Below, in pieces: positions 39,502 through 50,346 of a stretch of 64,000 nucleotides of DNA. The translations under genes and the position numbers were made by a program. The notes under the pieces were generated by a model. It was not told where the DNA came from. It did no database searches and worked only from the letters and a program-made list of their open reading frames with translations. This DNA comes from Petasospora fabianii (lineage: Eukaryota; Ascomycota; Saccharomycetes; Phaffomycetales; Wickerhamomycetaceae), in contig CP048720.1 of the NCBI GenBank assembly GCA_022641835.1, forward strand, positions 62,001 to 126,000. Direction: 5' to 3'. The stretch's first letter is position 1; the number at the start of each line of letters is the position of its first letter.

Positions 39502-41784
39502 ATGGGATTCAGGGTCCGTCCCGCAACCACGCTCACGGTCATACTAGGTATCGCCCTGGCTTTCCAAGTCATCGCCCTCATCTCGGTGCCCATCACCCAG
39601 ACCATCACCCTCTGCACCTACGACGGTGTCAAGTTTGGAGTGTTTGGCCTCTGTGCTGATGGATCATGCACTTCGCCCAGAATCGGATACAGTGATAAGG
39701 ATATAGCGAACCTTAGCGGCTTCTCACTACCTTCAAATGCCCGTCACTCGGTGAGCAAGCTTCTGGTGGTTCATCCTATCGCAGCTGGCTTCACTTTTGT
39801 GCTTTTCTGCGGTGCCATCTTGCTTCACTGGCACGGCCCATCAACATCGATGAAACTTCTGTTTTTCCTCCTCCTGTGGTGTATGCCTGCGTTCCTGCTC
39901 TCACTACTCTCCTTCCTTGTCGACATTCTCCTCTTTGTACCACATCTTGACTGGGCTGGATGGATTATCTTGGCCTCAACGGTGCTCATCGCAATCTCAG
40001 CCATCATGTTCTGCATTATGAGAAGAACCGTCTCCTCGAGAAAAGCTATGAAAAAGTATGGCAATTATGGCGAGAATGACTACCAGATGGCACCTCTGAA
40101 CTACGGATACGGCACTGTCGATGCTGGTTCAGACTTGAAGACAAGTACAAACTCAAATAAAGGAGACCAAAACAGTGATGAAGGAGCACCATTTGTCGAT
40201 AATGCTGACAACACTTTTAACTTTGAGCACTCCTACCGATATGATGATATTGGTGACATTCCCCAGACACAGGCGTATGACTCAGTGAGAGGATCAAACA
40301 ATCCAAGTGCCCAGAGTAACCCAAGCTACAGAAATTCTGACATCTTGGCGGCACCTCCAACGTCATACAGAGGGTACGAATACACTCCGGCCAATGCATC
40401 ACCAAGACCACAAAACTCTGCACCACCTATTCCGGTGATATCAGACGAAATACCAGCATATGACCATGTACCACCGCAAGCATTTGCACCAGTTGAGAGA
40501 GATCAAGCCGTGTCAACTTCAGCAACAAGGAATGCGTCACTCCCAACACCACCACCGCAGACGGCACCATACCCATCTGAAATCCCTATTGCCCATCTCA
40601 ATAATATCCCAGAAGTCTCGACTGTCACGCCGACAACACCATATCCACAGGATAATGGTATTTTGCCAAGGCAGACAAAGCTCACTGGACCTCGTCCGAT
40701 GCCAGCCACGCCGGGATCAGGATCAGCTCAATCTGATACGATCCCCTCATACCCTCCAGTACCTGCTGATGAAGAGTGGGCATTTGTCCCTGATGAACCA
40801 CCAGCTGTTGCTAATGATAATATTCAGGATGAGGGTGATAATGATGATAATGATGAGCCAAGTGCTCCACCGATGGTGACTGAACAGAAGGAGGTTCGCG
40901 TTTCTAAGGATTCACTTGTATCGTCTATCCTTAGTAACCCGCAGCTTGAAAGAGAAGGAACTTATAGAACCAGGATTGCTCAAAAGCTTGCTGAACTACA
41001 ACCGCAAGTCTACTCTACCGATAGCTTTGCTGAGACTGATGATGAGTTATTGATGGCACCTACCGCAAAAAACCAAAGAGAGATTGGTGAAATCACCGAT
41101 GATGATGAAGATGATAATGATGATACAACCTTTGATAACACTATGGACAACACAACCACCGAAATTTCTGATGACAACAGGGAGTCTGATGAGCTATATC
41201 ATCCAGTTCCGTCCCCATTGAAACTACACGAGACTGATGCTGGTGCTGCTATCCCAGATGATGCTTCTTCAGCTTACTCATCCCGTATCCCATCAACAAT
41301 CAACGCACCAGTTCACGAGCACGTCCGTCGTGAGCCATCTCTTATCCAACGCTCGCAAATTCCAGAACACGAGGCTCTCTCTTCTAGTATCCTTGAATCC
41401 ATTGGCACACAGGGGATCAGTTCTCCTTCTGACGTAACACTTGACTCATATCCATTCCCAGATGCCCAGGAGCGTCGTCAAACGCCGGCCCCTTCCTTCT
41501 CCAATGAATCTATTGGTTCATCAACATTCACATCCGTGTCCCAGAGAGGCATCAACCCAAGATATTTTGAGAAGAATCCAGAAGAGTACGCATCTTATGT
41601 CCAGCGTCAGAATCTGATGCAGCGGATCCAAGGTCAACCAGCTGTGGACAGACAAACTAGTGGTACTCCAAACAACACCCCGGTCGACGTGCTGATTGCA
41701 TCGAACCCAGATTTCTCAATTGGCACCATTGGCAAGAGTACAAAATCAAAGAAGAAGAACATAAAAGGATCACTGATGAGATAA
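39502..41784 (+). CDS. RIM9: PalI/Rim9 pH-sensing membrane protein with long tail
   Basis: Sur7/PalI-family plasma-membrane protein that assists Rim21 in the alkaline-pH (Rim101) pathway. Of 760 residues, the first ~180 carry four membrane spans (about 11-31, 92-112, 120-146, 152-175) with the lumenal FGVFGLCADGSC motif between spans one and two. The remaining ~580 residues are Pro/Ser/Asn/Asp-rich and likely cytosolic and disordered. S. cerevisiae Rim9 is about 239 residues; the long tail resembles filamentous-fungal PalI. VPS23 (ESCRT-I), also in this window, acts in the same pathway. The membrane domain assignment is good; the tail has no recognised motif. Confidence 0.85.
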   Translation: MGFRVRPATTLTVILGIALAFQVIALISVPITQTITLCTYDGVKFGVFGLCADGSCTSPRIGYSDKDIANLSGFSLPSNARHSVSKLLVVHPIAAGFTFVLFCGAILLHWHGPSTSMKLLFFLLLWCMPAFLLSLLSFLVDILLFVPHLDWAGWIILASTVLIAISAIMFCIMRRTVSSRKAMKKYGNYGENDYQMAPLNYGYGTVDAGSDLKTSTNSNKGDQNSDEGAPFVDNADNTFNFEHSYRYDDIGDIPQTQAYDSVRGSNNPSAQSNPSYRNSDILAAPPTSYRGYEYTPANASPRPQNSAPPIPVISDEIPAYDHVPPQAFAPVERDQAVSTSATRNASLPTPPPQTAPYPSEIPIAHLNNIPEVSTVTPTTPYPQDNGILPRQTKLTGPRPMPATPGSGSAQSDTIPSYPPVPADEEWAFVPDEPPAVANDNIQDEGDNDDNDEPSAPPMVTEQKEVRVSKDSLVSSILSNPQLEREGTYRTRIAQKLAELQPQVYSTDSFAETDDELLMAPTAKNQREIGEITDDDEDDNDDTTFDNTMDNTTTEISDDNRESDELYHPVPSPLKLHETDAGAAIPDDASSAYSSRIPSTINAPVHEHVRREPSLIQRSQIPEHEALSSSILESIGTQGISSPSDVTLDSYPFPDAQERRQTPAPSFSNESIGSSTFTSVSQRGINPRYFEKNPEEYASYVQRQNLMQRIQGQPAVDRQTSGTPNNTPVDVLIASNPDFSIGTIGKSTKSKKKNIKGSLMR

Positions 41785-41865
41785 TCAAGCCGACCGTGTT
41801 TTATTTAATCTAATGTTTATCGCCACTCTGTCATATATATGTATATGCTTTCACTGTACTACTAA

Positions 41866-43374
41866 TCACACCTTCTCCAAAGCTGCAACAAGCTCAGCAA
41901 GCGACAGGGCATCTCTCCCAGGCTCTTCCTGTGATTCTTTTCCTTTGGTTGCAAGACAGAATCTTAGAATCTCCTGTTTCTCCTCATCTGTCAATTCAAC
42001 CTCATCTAGGAGGATCCTTGGAAGGATATACATCCCAGCTTTGACACCATCCTTGATGATGAACTTCTTTGTATCGTTACACCATGGTGACCAATTTGCA
42101 ATGCGAGTGAGCACTGCAAGACGTGTTGCGAATGTCTGGGCGTTGTTTGTCTTAGCCTTATTCTTGTTGGCGTTTGATAAGGCAGTGACTATGTCAGATT
42201 CTATATGTGGAATGAGTGAGGCAATTGTATCTGGGTGGTGAAGTTGGAGAAGATCCAACAGGGAAGAGATTTCATCTATGGTTGTGGTAATGGCCAGAAG
42301 TGGTTTGAGAGTAGTGGGAGAGATGGTGGTGAAGATTACATTATCGAGATGTAGGAGTTGTTGAAGGATGGCGGTGTTGGAATTACCCTTCTTGATTGTG
42401 ATATTTTTAATGTACTTGGCCACAAGTTGTGGTGTTGGTGAGTATCCATCTTTAGAAAGAGAGACCAAGATCTGGTATGCCTGTGTGTTACGTTTATAGT
42501 GGATGAGGGCATCAAGGTAGGAGATGCAGACGTCTGGAGTTGTATTCAATGCTGGGTATGTGTCAATGATGGTGTTGTATAAAGTCTCCACCAATTCAAA
42601 GAAGCGTTGATTGTGACGATATCCAAGTTTTATTGTGGACAGATTTATGTGTGTAAAGGCCCTGAGTGCAGTCTGTGGGTTGTCAGCCTGGCGGACAAAT
42701 GTTTCAACACATTTGTATACGGTTTCAATTCTATCCTTGTTAAGATAATTCTCAATCAAGTATCCCATTTTTTGGGCACTGGTGATCTGGTGTCCATCTT
42801 CGTTTTGAATCTTCATCTCAAGCAGCCCGACAAGAGCCTCATACGTGACCCCATTTTTGAGAGCGTCCTCAATAAGGCTTGTAACCTTCAGATCAATGTT
42901 CTTCAAATCAACGACATCTTGGTGTGCAGACACAATTTGCAATTGATAAAACTCATCTCTCAGCTCGGATGCAAGCCCAAGAGCTTCTCTATGTGTGGGA
43001 AATGCAACACAACTACCGACGTAATCCCTCCCACTTGACAAGATACCCTTATATGGTACGTCCAGCTTTCTGCGAAGAACACTCTGTAACTTGTACACTT
43101 CATTCATGTTTATGAAAGGGTATATCGGCTCGATAGTGGACCGCACAACGTTTGGCTTTGCGGAACGCTTACCATGTGGGTGTGATCTTCTCAATGGAGT
43201 TGGAATAGATGTTGAAGATGCCGATGTGGAAGATGATGAGGATGAGGAGGGGGACGATGAGGACGCAAAGGGCGTCTGTGTGACGGTGGACTTCGCAGCG
43301 TTGGAGAAGAAGTTGAGTGATGTGCTCGACTTTACCACGTGAGTGGTTGTATCCACGGCATGTTTGCTTGCCAT
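41866..43374 (-). CDS. Unrecognised protein, probably mitochondrial and helical
   Basis: The frame encodes 502 residues. The first ~75 are Ser/Thr/Lys/Arg-rich with almost no acidic residues, compatible with a mitochondrial presequence plus a serine run (43250-43180 on the minus strand). The rest is predicted helical without membrane spans and has PPR-like spacing in parts (ALRAFTHINLSTIKLGY, ISYLDALIHYKRNTQAYQIL). No ortholog is recognised. It ends 82 bp from the RIM9 stop, convergently. Confidence 0.7.
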   Translation of the reverse strand: MASKHAVDTTTHVVKSSTSLNFFSNAAKSTVTQTPFASSSSPSSSSSSSTSASSTSIPTPLRRSHPHGKRSAKPNVVRSTIEPIYPFINMNEVYKLQSVLRRKLDVPYKGILSSGRDYVGSCVAFPTHREALGLASELRDEFYQLQIVSAHQDVVDLKNIDLKVTSLIEDALKNGVTYEALVGLLEMKIQNEDGHQITSAQKMGYLIENYLNKDRIETVYKCVETFVRQADNPQTALRAFTHINLSTIKLGYRHNQRFFELVETLYNTIIDTYPALNTTPDVCISYLDALIHYKRNTQAYQILVSLSKDGYSPTPQLVAKYIKNITIKKGNSNTAILQQLLHLDNVIFTTISPTTLKPLLAITTTIDEISSLLDLLQLHHPDTIASLIPHIESDIVTALSNANKNKAKTNNAQTFATRLAVLTRIANWSPWCNDTKKFIIKDGVKAGMYILPRILLDEVELTDEEKQEILRFCLATKGKESQEEPGRDALSLAELVAALEKV

Positions 43375-45273
43375 CGTCAGCTTTCTTGGTATGTCTCAGA
43401 CCTTGGATGAAGTGAGTGGCTCGTTACCACCGAAAGAAGCTCATCGTGATAAATCAATGTAGTGGGCGTCTTTGGGTGGAAAATTCGTGGTGTCCAGGTG
43501 TTTGTGATTTGTGCGCGAACTTGTTGTATACGGCGATTCTTTTATGATTTCATCCAAGCAGCTCGAGGCAGACGGATCAGCGAACGGGCTGCAAGCATGG
43601 ATTAGTTGTAGGACTGTTTTCTGCTTGAACTGCGAGAAAGGAAGCAAGACGTGTTTTGGAAGAGAGCTAGTTTGTTGTGCTTAATTTAGTATTGCTCTGA
43701 TAAGATGGGCATGACGGGAAAATCTTTTCCTCATTGCCTAAACGTTGCATATCTCGTCGTATCAGCGCTAGACTTACAATCTACAACCTACAATATAACA
43801 ACGTTGATGGGCAGAACTAGAAATCCACTTGTGCAATTCTGAGACCATGTGTCTAAGTGGAGAAGGTTGATGCATAGGTAAATGTGCACATGGGGCTTTC
43901 CTGCACGACGCGTTAGTATCGGAGATATGTGGCTTGTCGGCTGATCAGGGGAAGGGGTGTACTTTGATGTAAAAGACCGAGGACAGACTAAGAAAGTACG
44001 TCTTGTATTTTTCCATCTCACAAGTTGAGCTGTGGAGCGCTGCAGGTCACTGTACCCTCTTGTTCTTGAAGACGGCCCTATTTATAGTCATACTGCAAGA
44101 TCTCAGGGCACCTCTTTCTCAAACGGGGTTTAGGAAAAGTCGTCTGATCGAGTAGTTGTTGGCGGTGTGGGCGGCAGGGATCCTGACGATGGAGTATTAA
44201 AATCATCATAGTGTGTACATACTGGGCACAAATTGGTGATTTCAGTATGCTGTGTGAGTCTTTAAGACGATGCGAACAAGACAAAGCGCGTGTGTGGATA
44301 GTGATGGCTTGTTATGTTAGTAAGCGCGATGCCTTAAACTGGAGACGCTTCCGACGCAGAATGACGAGGGTGAGCGGAGAGACAAAGGAAGATACTATAG
44401 ATAGATCGACACGTGGAGAGAAGCGGTGAGAGGGTATTCGTGATGAGATCCAACTGATCCGTTTGTTCGAGTGGAGGGAGATAGACGGCGTGACCAGGTC
44501 TCAGGTCCCAGGCACCAAATCAGAACTGCCCAATGCCTAATGACCACTACCCAGATCACCAAGGCAGATCTCAAACCAGAGTGCTCATGCTTGGACAAGT
44601 ACCATTCTACCGGTTAAAAGCAAAATAGCAGGGTTATAACGCTGGGCAGGAGGGGGCAGGGGAGCCCCGTGCAGTAGCCAAATACGACGGCAGTCTATGG
44701 AAGGCTGCTTCTTCATCTCTGCCGGTGCTAGGCGGATAGAACTTGAGCCCTCGTACGTTTTGCTGCCGGGCAACATGCAGCGGCGCGTGCTACATTGCAA
44801 AGGCTCACGCAGCAGTGTGCCTGAGAACGGGCAGCCAGCGGGCATGGAGGGATAGAAATAGAATATACGCCCGTCGCAGCAGTGCAGGGACCGCTTGTAT
44901 AAAACGGCCGCAGGGTCACGTACTCGAAAGATCCATGCCCTCTGTAAACTACTACAGCTTGTGTAAAAACTGTGGGTTTTCTTTATTAGGGAAGTGTATC
45001 CGAACCGATCCGATCCCGAAACCCTTACATTCGCACTGTCGGAGCCTCGGAACTCGCTTTCGCCCAACTCCATTCAAATCGCCAAACGTCAAAACGTCAA
45101 ACCTTGAACAAGCTGAGATTCTGAGAGCTTCCTTCGCTCACCTGTACGCGGCGTCCCCCTCCCAACCACACACCACAATTTATTCCAAGACAGACACATC
45201 CACTCATCCTCACACACACTATTGCCCTTTTACCCACTTACCCGCTCATTGCCTGCTCTCTTGCCCACCCGCC
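43375..45273. other. Long divergent intergenic region upstream of PBS2
   Basis: At 1.9 kb this is the longest gap in the window. Open frames up to about 160 codons occur on both strands, but their compositions are Cys/Arg/His-rich and not protein-like. Two AGGGG (STRE-type) pentamers lie at 44651-44655 and 44658-44662. No tRNA, snRNA or repeat was recognised. It may hold a long PBS2 leader or an unrecognised non-coding RNA. Confidence 0.5.
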
Positions 45274-47244
45274 ATGCCTGAGACGCCAACATCCCCCTCT
45301 AGGGAGCTCCAGCAGCTCTCCCTGAACGAGACCCTGTCGTCTCCACGCACATCCTCCACATACACTCACAACATCAATGCTGACATCCAGGCCCGTCTTC
45401 TAGCATTCCAAGAGCAACGTCAATCTAAGAGCAACTCCCCACAGGATGAGTCAAATCCTTCCTCGCCCCTCCACTCATCTGCCGCCGCCACCTCCTACGC
45501 TGCCGCCGGCGCTGGTGTATCTTCATCAACAACAACGTCAACGACAACTACCACGACAACCACATCTGTCTCCTCCGATTCATCCACTCCGAACAACGAC
45601 AGCATCCTTAACAGCAGCAACAACAACGACGTTAACTCCTCCACTTCGGCCATTAGACCAAACGCCACACCGCAGCTTGCTCAAGCACCAACCATTGAGC
45701 AGCAACAGCAGCAAATCCATGAACTACAACGTAAAAGATCTCTCCAAACAAGAAAGGAAAAGCCTCTCCCTCCCCTACCGCCGTCCAAGGTGCCGGTCGC
45801 CTCGGCCCCACAAATTCCAACTACTTCCTTGCCCATTGGTGCTGCCAAATCAGCAACACCACACATCTCCTCAAAGTTAAACCCGGCAAGACCTGCACCA
45901 TCATTACCAGTAAACTCACAAGTGTCTCCACAGATTGCTGCTCGTCTGCCAAAGGCGAAGCAGTCACTATCTATGCGTCGTGGTATGAAGCTCCCCGGTG
46001 GACTTCCAGGTATGGACACCTCTCTCGCCTCCCAACAACAATCTCAATCAGCACCAGCATCCGCAGCACAACCCACAGCCAACTCAACCATGGACTCCAA
46101 TAGTGATTCCTCTGCCAAGTCCTCCGTCTCTAACATTATTGACAAAAAGGGTAAGCTCCCACCACAACAAAGCATGCAACTACGTGGTCTGTTCGCCAAC
46201 TACTCCAAGTACATTGATATAAAATCAGGCTCTCTCAACTTTGCAGGCAAACTTTCCCTCGATTCCAAAGGTGCAAACTTCAATGGTAAGAAATTTAGCA
46301 TCTCTGCGGATGACTTGGAATTCATGGAAGAGCTTGGTCGTGGAAACTATGGTACTGTGAGTAAAGTATTGCATAAGCCAACTGGTATCGTGATGGCAAT
46401 GAAAGAGGTTCGTCTCGAACTGGATGATTCCAAATTCAGACAGATCTTGATGGAGTTGGAAGTGTTGCACAAGTGTAACTCACCATACATTGTTGACTTC
46501 TACGGTGCCTTCTTTGTTGAAGGTGCCGTATACATGTGTATCGAGTACATGGATGGTGGCTCTTTGGATAAGATCTATGGCGATGGTGTTGATGAACCAC
46601 ATCTCAAGTATATCACTAACTGTGTGGTTCGTGGATTAAAAGAATTGAAAGATACACATAATGTGATACACCGTGATGTCAAGCCAACAAACATCTTGGT
46701 AAATACGTCGGGTAAAGTGAAGCTCTGTGATTTTGGTGTCTCCGGTAATTTGGTTGCATCTTTGGCAAAGACCAACATTGGTTGTCAATCATACATGGCT
46801 CCAGAGCGTATCAAGTCTCTATCCCCAGATGATGTGACATACACTGTTCAATCTGACATTTGGTCACTGGGTCTCTCCTTGCTTGAAACGGCCAAGGGTT
46901 GCTATCCATACCCACCAGAGACTTATGACAATATCTTCTCCCAACTCAGTGCCATTGTCGATGGTGAACCACCAAAGCTTCCAGACGAGTTTTCCGATTG
47001 TGCACGTGATTTCGTCAGCCATTGTTTGGATAAGATTCCTGAACGCAGACCAACCTATTCCAAACTCTTGCAGCATGCATGGTTGCAATCTGTCACAACA
47101 CAGGATGATATGTCTCAGTACGTTCAGCGCAAGATTGAAGAACACAAACTCGAGAAGACAAAGCAGGACGAGGAGGATATCAAAGAGTTGAACCAAAAAC
47201 TGAAGACTCCAGCTTTGCACAGAGGTGGTGCTCCACAGGCCTGA
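45274..47244 (+). CDS. PBS2: HOG-pathway MAP kinase kinase
   Basis: MAPKK and scaffold that phosphorylates Hog1 during hyperosmotic stress. The 656-residue product (S. cerevisiae 668) has a disordered Ser/Pro/Gln/Thr-rich N-terminus including KPLPPLPPSK, a candidate Sho1 SH3-binding site (S. cerevisiae uses KPLPPLP). The kinase domain covers about residues 349-615: LGRGNYGTVSKVLHKP, catalytic HRDVKPTN, DFGVSGNLVASLAKTNIG with the activation sites Ser496 and Thr500, and SYMAPERIKS. The start MPETPTSPSRELQQ is chosen; the frame stays open for 177 codons upstream but that stretch is Cys-rich and non-homologous. Confidence 0.96.
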   Translation: MPETPTSPSRELQQLSLNETLSSPRTSSTYTHNINADIQARLLAFQEQRQSKSNSPQDESNPSSPLHSSAAATSYAAAGAGVSSSTTTSTTTTTTTTSVSSDSSTPNNDSILNSSNNNDVNSSTSAIRPNATPQLAQAPTIEQQQQQIHELQRKRSLQTRKEKPLPPLPPSKVPVASAPQIPTTSLPIGAAKSATPHISSKLNPARPAPSLPVNSQVSPQIAARLPKAKQSLSMRRGMKLPGGLPGMDTSLASQQQSQSAPASAAQPTANSTMDSNSDSSAKSSVSNIIDKKGKLPPQQSMQLRGLFANYSKYIDIKSGSLNFAGKLSLDSKGANFNGKKFSISADDLEFMEELGRGNYGTVSKVLHKPTGIVMAMKEVRLELDDSKFRQILMELEVLHKCNSPYIVDFYGAFFVEGAVYMCIEYMDGGSLDKIYGDGVDEPHLKYITNCVVRGLKELKDTHNVIHRDVKPTNILVNTSGKVKLCDFGVSGNLVASLAKTNIGCQSYMAPERIKSLSPDDVTYTVQSDIWSLGLSLLETAKGCYPYPPETYDNIFSQLSAIVDGEPPKLPDEFSDCARDFVSHCLDKIPERRPTYSKLLQHAWLQSVTTQDDMSQYVQRKIEEHKLEKTKQDEEDIKELNQKLKTPALHRGGAPQA

Positions 47245-47844
47245 TTACTGTCCCTCTACTGCCCGTTTTGTTTATCTCCATGCTTTTCTTTTGTCTCCCT
47301 CTCCTTAATTCCATCTACTGATTTGATTTACCTTTTGTTCCCTTGTCATGCTCTTTCTTGTCCGTTACACTCTGTCCAAACTACACTTTCCGTCCCTTTT
47401 GTATTCTTGTTACCTCCTTCGCCTCATCTGTGTTATCCCGCAATATCGACAAGCTGTCTGATGAGGTTTTTGTCATGTATACCAAACTCCTCATTGACAT
47501 TGTCACCATGTACTATTCCCTTCATGATCATCCAATCAGTATCACTCACATCCACGCACTTATATGCACATGGACACAATCACGATGTTAACAACAACTT
47601 CACATCATCAGTCATTCGCTTATCAGTACCCATGATACGCTGTCTCTAGAGCACAGCTGTATAGCACGAACATCATCAAGCACACATATCTGTAATTACA
47701 TGATTTAAAGTCTGTAGCTGTATGAATCTATATTTGATGTACATCTAAAAGGAGATACGTAACACTCCTCATGTAAGTTGTTGTTTAAATAGCAATGCAG
47801 GAAGTCTAGGTGCAGACGTTGTAGTCTGCAATATGAAGATGTTA
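47245..47844. other. Intergenic region between convergent PBS2 and FMP30
   Basis: About 600 bp of 3' flanks, pyrimidine-rich near PBS2. No gene, RNA or repeat was recognised. Confidence 0.55.
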
Positions 47845-49182
47845 TCACTCGACAATCGTACGCTTTCCGTCCCTGACACTTTCCAAACTGGCCCTTTCAC
47901 CTTGTTCCCCCTCTTTACTCAAATCAAAGACAAGAGTTTTACCAAACTGTGGTGTAAAGATATCATTAACTTTACCCATATCTCTAGCCAATTGATCCAA
48001 TTTGATCTTTGGTTCTAAGAAATGTTCACTACTCAACACAAAGGTACCCCAATGAACACCAAGGATCTTTTTTGCCTGTAGATCCTCCATAATCTTCACA
48101 CACTCGCCCGGGTTGATGTGTCTTGGCTTTTGATGCCATTGAGGACAGTATTGACCACAGGGCAGCATTGCAAGTCTTGTGCCAGCACCGTATTTGTCTC
48201 TAATCTTTGTGAACAAATCTTCAACGTATCCAGTATCACCAGCATGATAGAAGAGTGGTTTGCCATTTTTCAGGATGAGGAAAGAGCACCAGAGTGTTGT
48301 GTTTGAATCCCAAAGTTGACGACCAGACCAATGCATCGCTGGTGTGCATGCAACTTCATACAGGTTATCTGGATCCTGTGGCACTGGGAGTGGTGCCTTT
48401 TCCCACCAATCTAGTTCAATTGTGTTATGGATTCCTCTTCTGGCAAAGAACTTGCGAAGACCCATGGGCACGACCCAAGTTGTGGAGTTGTGAAGTTTCT
48501 TAACTGTATCAACGTCGAGATGATCTGGATGATTGTGTGAAACGAGGACAAAATGTGGGTTGGGAAGTTCTTCGAGTTCACATGGAGATGGTGTGATCCT
48601 CTTTGGCCCAATGTATGGATTGACCAAATAGTCTGCAAAGAGTGGATCTGTGAGGATGTTGACACCACTGATTTGGAGGAAGGAACAACTCTGACCAAGC
48701 CAGGTGAAGGTCATACGATTTTTAAGTTCTGGGATACCCTTGATAGATCTCATTTCATCTTTGAGGCCATTTAGCAACGAGGTCTTTTCCAAGAGTTCGA
48801 AATCCGGTTTATATATGGGGAGAAGTGCCCTCAGTTCCTCCTTTGCAGGGACACCACCGCGGGTCCTGCCCTCCCATAGCTCCAACAATCTAGTGAGAAA
48901 GAACTCAAAAAGCGTCTGTGCTCTATACTCTTTAAAGGGGTTCTCAAAGCGCCCAGCGATAGTCATGGAGTCGTACTTATCGTGACAGCAGCCATCATCA
49001 TTGTGATTGTCATTTTCATTATCGTGTTCTTCTAGAAGCCGACTCTTTTGCTGCTGTGCATCGAGCTGTGCCCTACGTGTGATTTCGTTGCGGCTGGCAT
49101 AGGACACGTACAAAGTGTATGATGAGTACGAGAGCAGGAGACCCAGGCCTATCTTGGTTTTGAGGCCGATTGTGGTGAGCAT
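47845..49182 (-). CDS. FMP30: NAPE-phospholipase D homolog of mitochondria
   Basis: Zinc metallo-beta-lactamase-fold enzyme of the N-acyl-phosphatidylethanolamine phospholipase D family; Fmp30 in yeast sits in the mitochondrial inner membrane and affects cardiolipin and NAPE metabolism. The 445-residue product has a membrane span near the N-terminus (LGLLLSYSSYTLYVSY), then TWLGQSCSFLQISGVNILTD, the metal-binding HNHPDHLD (about residue 214), HAGDTGYVED, and HWGTF near the end. All expected His/Asp ligands are visible. Confidence 0.93.
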   Translation of the reverse strand: MLTTIGLKTKIGLGLLLSYSSYTLYVSYASRNEITRRAQLDAQQQKSRLLEEHDNENDNHNDDGCCHDKYDSMTIAGRFENPFKEYRAQTLFEFFLTRLLELWEGRTRGGVPAKEELRALLPIYKPDFELLEKTSLLNGLKDEMRSIKGIPELKNRMTFTWLGQSCSFLQISGVNILTDPLFADYLVNPYIGPKRITPSPCELEELPNPHFVLVSHNHPDHLDVDTVKKLHNSTTWVVPMGLRKFFARRGIHNTIELDWWEKAPLPVPQDPDNLYEVACTPAMHWSGRQLWDSNTTLWCSFLILKNGKPLFYHAGDTGYVEDLFTKIRDKYGAGTRLAMLPCGQYCPQWHQKPRHINPGECVKIMEDLQAKKILGVHWGTFVLSSEHFLEPKIKLDQLARDMGKVNDIFTPQFGKTLVFDLSKEGEQGERASLESVRDGKRTIVE

Positions 49183-49401
49183 GTGCGTTGGGAGGTGAGC
49201 GATCTCTAGCTCTGTTTTGGTTGAGTAAAGAGAGTGTATTACTTTTTCTTGATTTGCTTAATGGGTGGTCTCTTTAGGCCCTCGCGCAGGATGATTCCCT
49301 TTAGCAATAAACTTGATACTAAAATGAGCACCACAGATGATTAAAGAGAAAAGATAAGATAGTCATTACACGTTGATTGGTATATTTTGAGCCTCTGGTA
49401 T

Positions 49402-50346
49402 CTATTTACTTTTGAGCGAGTGGAGGAAGGCGTCCAACTGCTCGTCTTTAATTTTGTATGTATGTGTTCCCTGCTGTGGGAACTGTTGTGTCTTAACTTC
49501 GGAAACATACTGCTTTATGGCACCAACGTTGGCTGTGTAGCCATCAGCGTACTTCTTGACAAACTTTGGCACGTGTCCATTCAGCATCCCGAGCAGGTCA
49601 GCCTGGACAAGCACTTGTCCGCTAGTTCCCGCTCCAGCACCGATGCCGATCGTGGGGATCTCGAGCTTGTCTGTGATGAGAGAGGCAATCTTCTCAGGGA
49701 TAGCCTCGAGCACTACGGAGAAGGCACCAGCATCCTGTACTGCAAGAGCATCCTCGAGTACTCGCCTAGCACTCTCGGATGTGCGGCCTTGCACTTTGAA
49801 TCCACTGAGGGCATTAGATCTTTGCGGTGTCAGTCCAACATGTCCCATCACTGGGATGCCTACTTTCGTCAATGCCTTGATTGTATCGGTGATTTCGACA
49901 CCACCTTCCAGCTTAACAGCGTTCGCCCTGCCCTTGCCGATGAGCTGGACCGCCGTCTCCACTGCCTTGGAGACCGAGGACTCGTACGTGCCAAAGGGCA
50001 TGTCTGCAATGACAAAGCTGTCGGTGACACCACGGGAGACGGCTTTACAATGGTAGAGAAACTCATCAAACTCGAGCTCGTTGGTGTCCTGGTAGCCTAG
50101 GGCCACCATCGCCAGCGAGTCACCGACGAGCACGATGTCTGCACCGGCATCATTGGCGTGACGACCAGAGATATAGTCGTGTGCCGTCACCACAGCGAGC
50201 TTGATTCCTTGAGCGTGGAGAGCATGGAGCTGCGCGATGGTCGGGCGTGCGTGGAGGTTATGGGCGGACAGCGTACGCAAGGAGCTGTGGAAAGCTCTAG
50301 TGGGCAGCGATAGCAGACGTCGTGGGAACATCTTTGGTAATCTCAC
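49402..50346 (-). CDS. ECM31: Ketopantoate hydroxymethyltransferase
   Basis: PanB-family enzyme adding a hydroxymethyl group from methylene-THF to alpha-ketoisovalerate, the first step of pantothenate and CoA synthesis. The product is 314 residues (S. cerevisiae 312). Motifs: VTAHDYISGRHANDAGAD, GDSLAMVALGY, DMPFGTYE, KLEGG, GHVGLTPQ and PTIGIGAG, all typical of PanB and its Mg-binding Asp residues. The first ~28 residues (MFPRRLLSLPTRAFHSSLRT) look like a mitochondrial presequence. A second ATG lies five codons in. Confidence 0.96.
   Translation of the reverse strand: MRLPKMFPRRLLSLPTRAFHSSLRTLSAHNLHARPTIAQLHALHAQGIKLAVVTAHDYISGRHANDAGADIVLVGDSLAMVALGYQDTNELEFDEFLYHCKAVSRGVTDSFVIADMPFGTYESSVSKAVETAVQLIGKGRANAVKLEGGVEITDTIKALTKVGIPVMGHVGLTPQRSNALSGFKVQGRTSESARRVLEDALAVQDAGAFSVVLEAIPEKIASLITDKLEIPTIGIGAGAGTSGQVLVQADLLGMLNGHVPKFVKKYADGYTANVGAIKQYVSEVKTQQFPQQGTHTYKIKDEQLDAFLHSLKSK

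Noticed and set aside
44743-45273. In-frame upstream extension of PBS2 by 177 codons
   Set aside because: The extension is Cys/Arg/His-rich, shows no similarity to the Pbs2 N-terminus and overlaps equally long open frames on the other strand. The start at 45274 gives a Pbs2-like length and composition.
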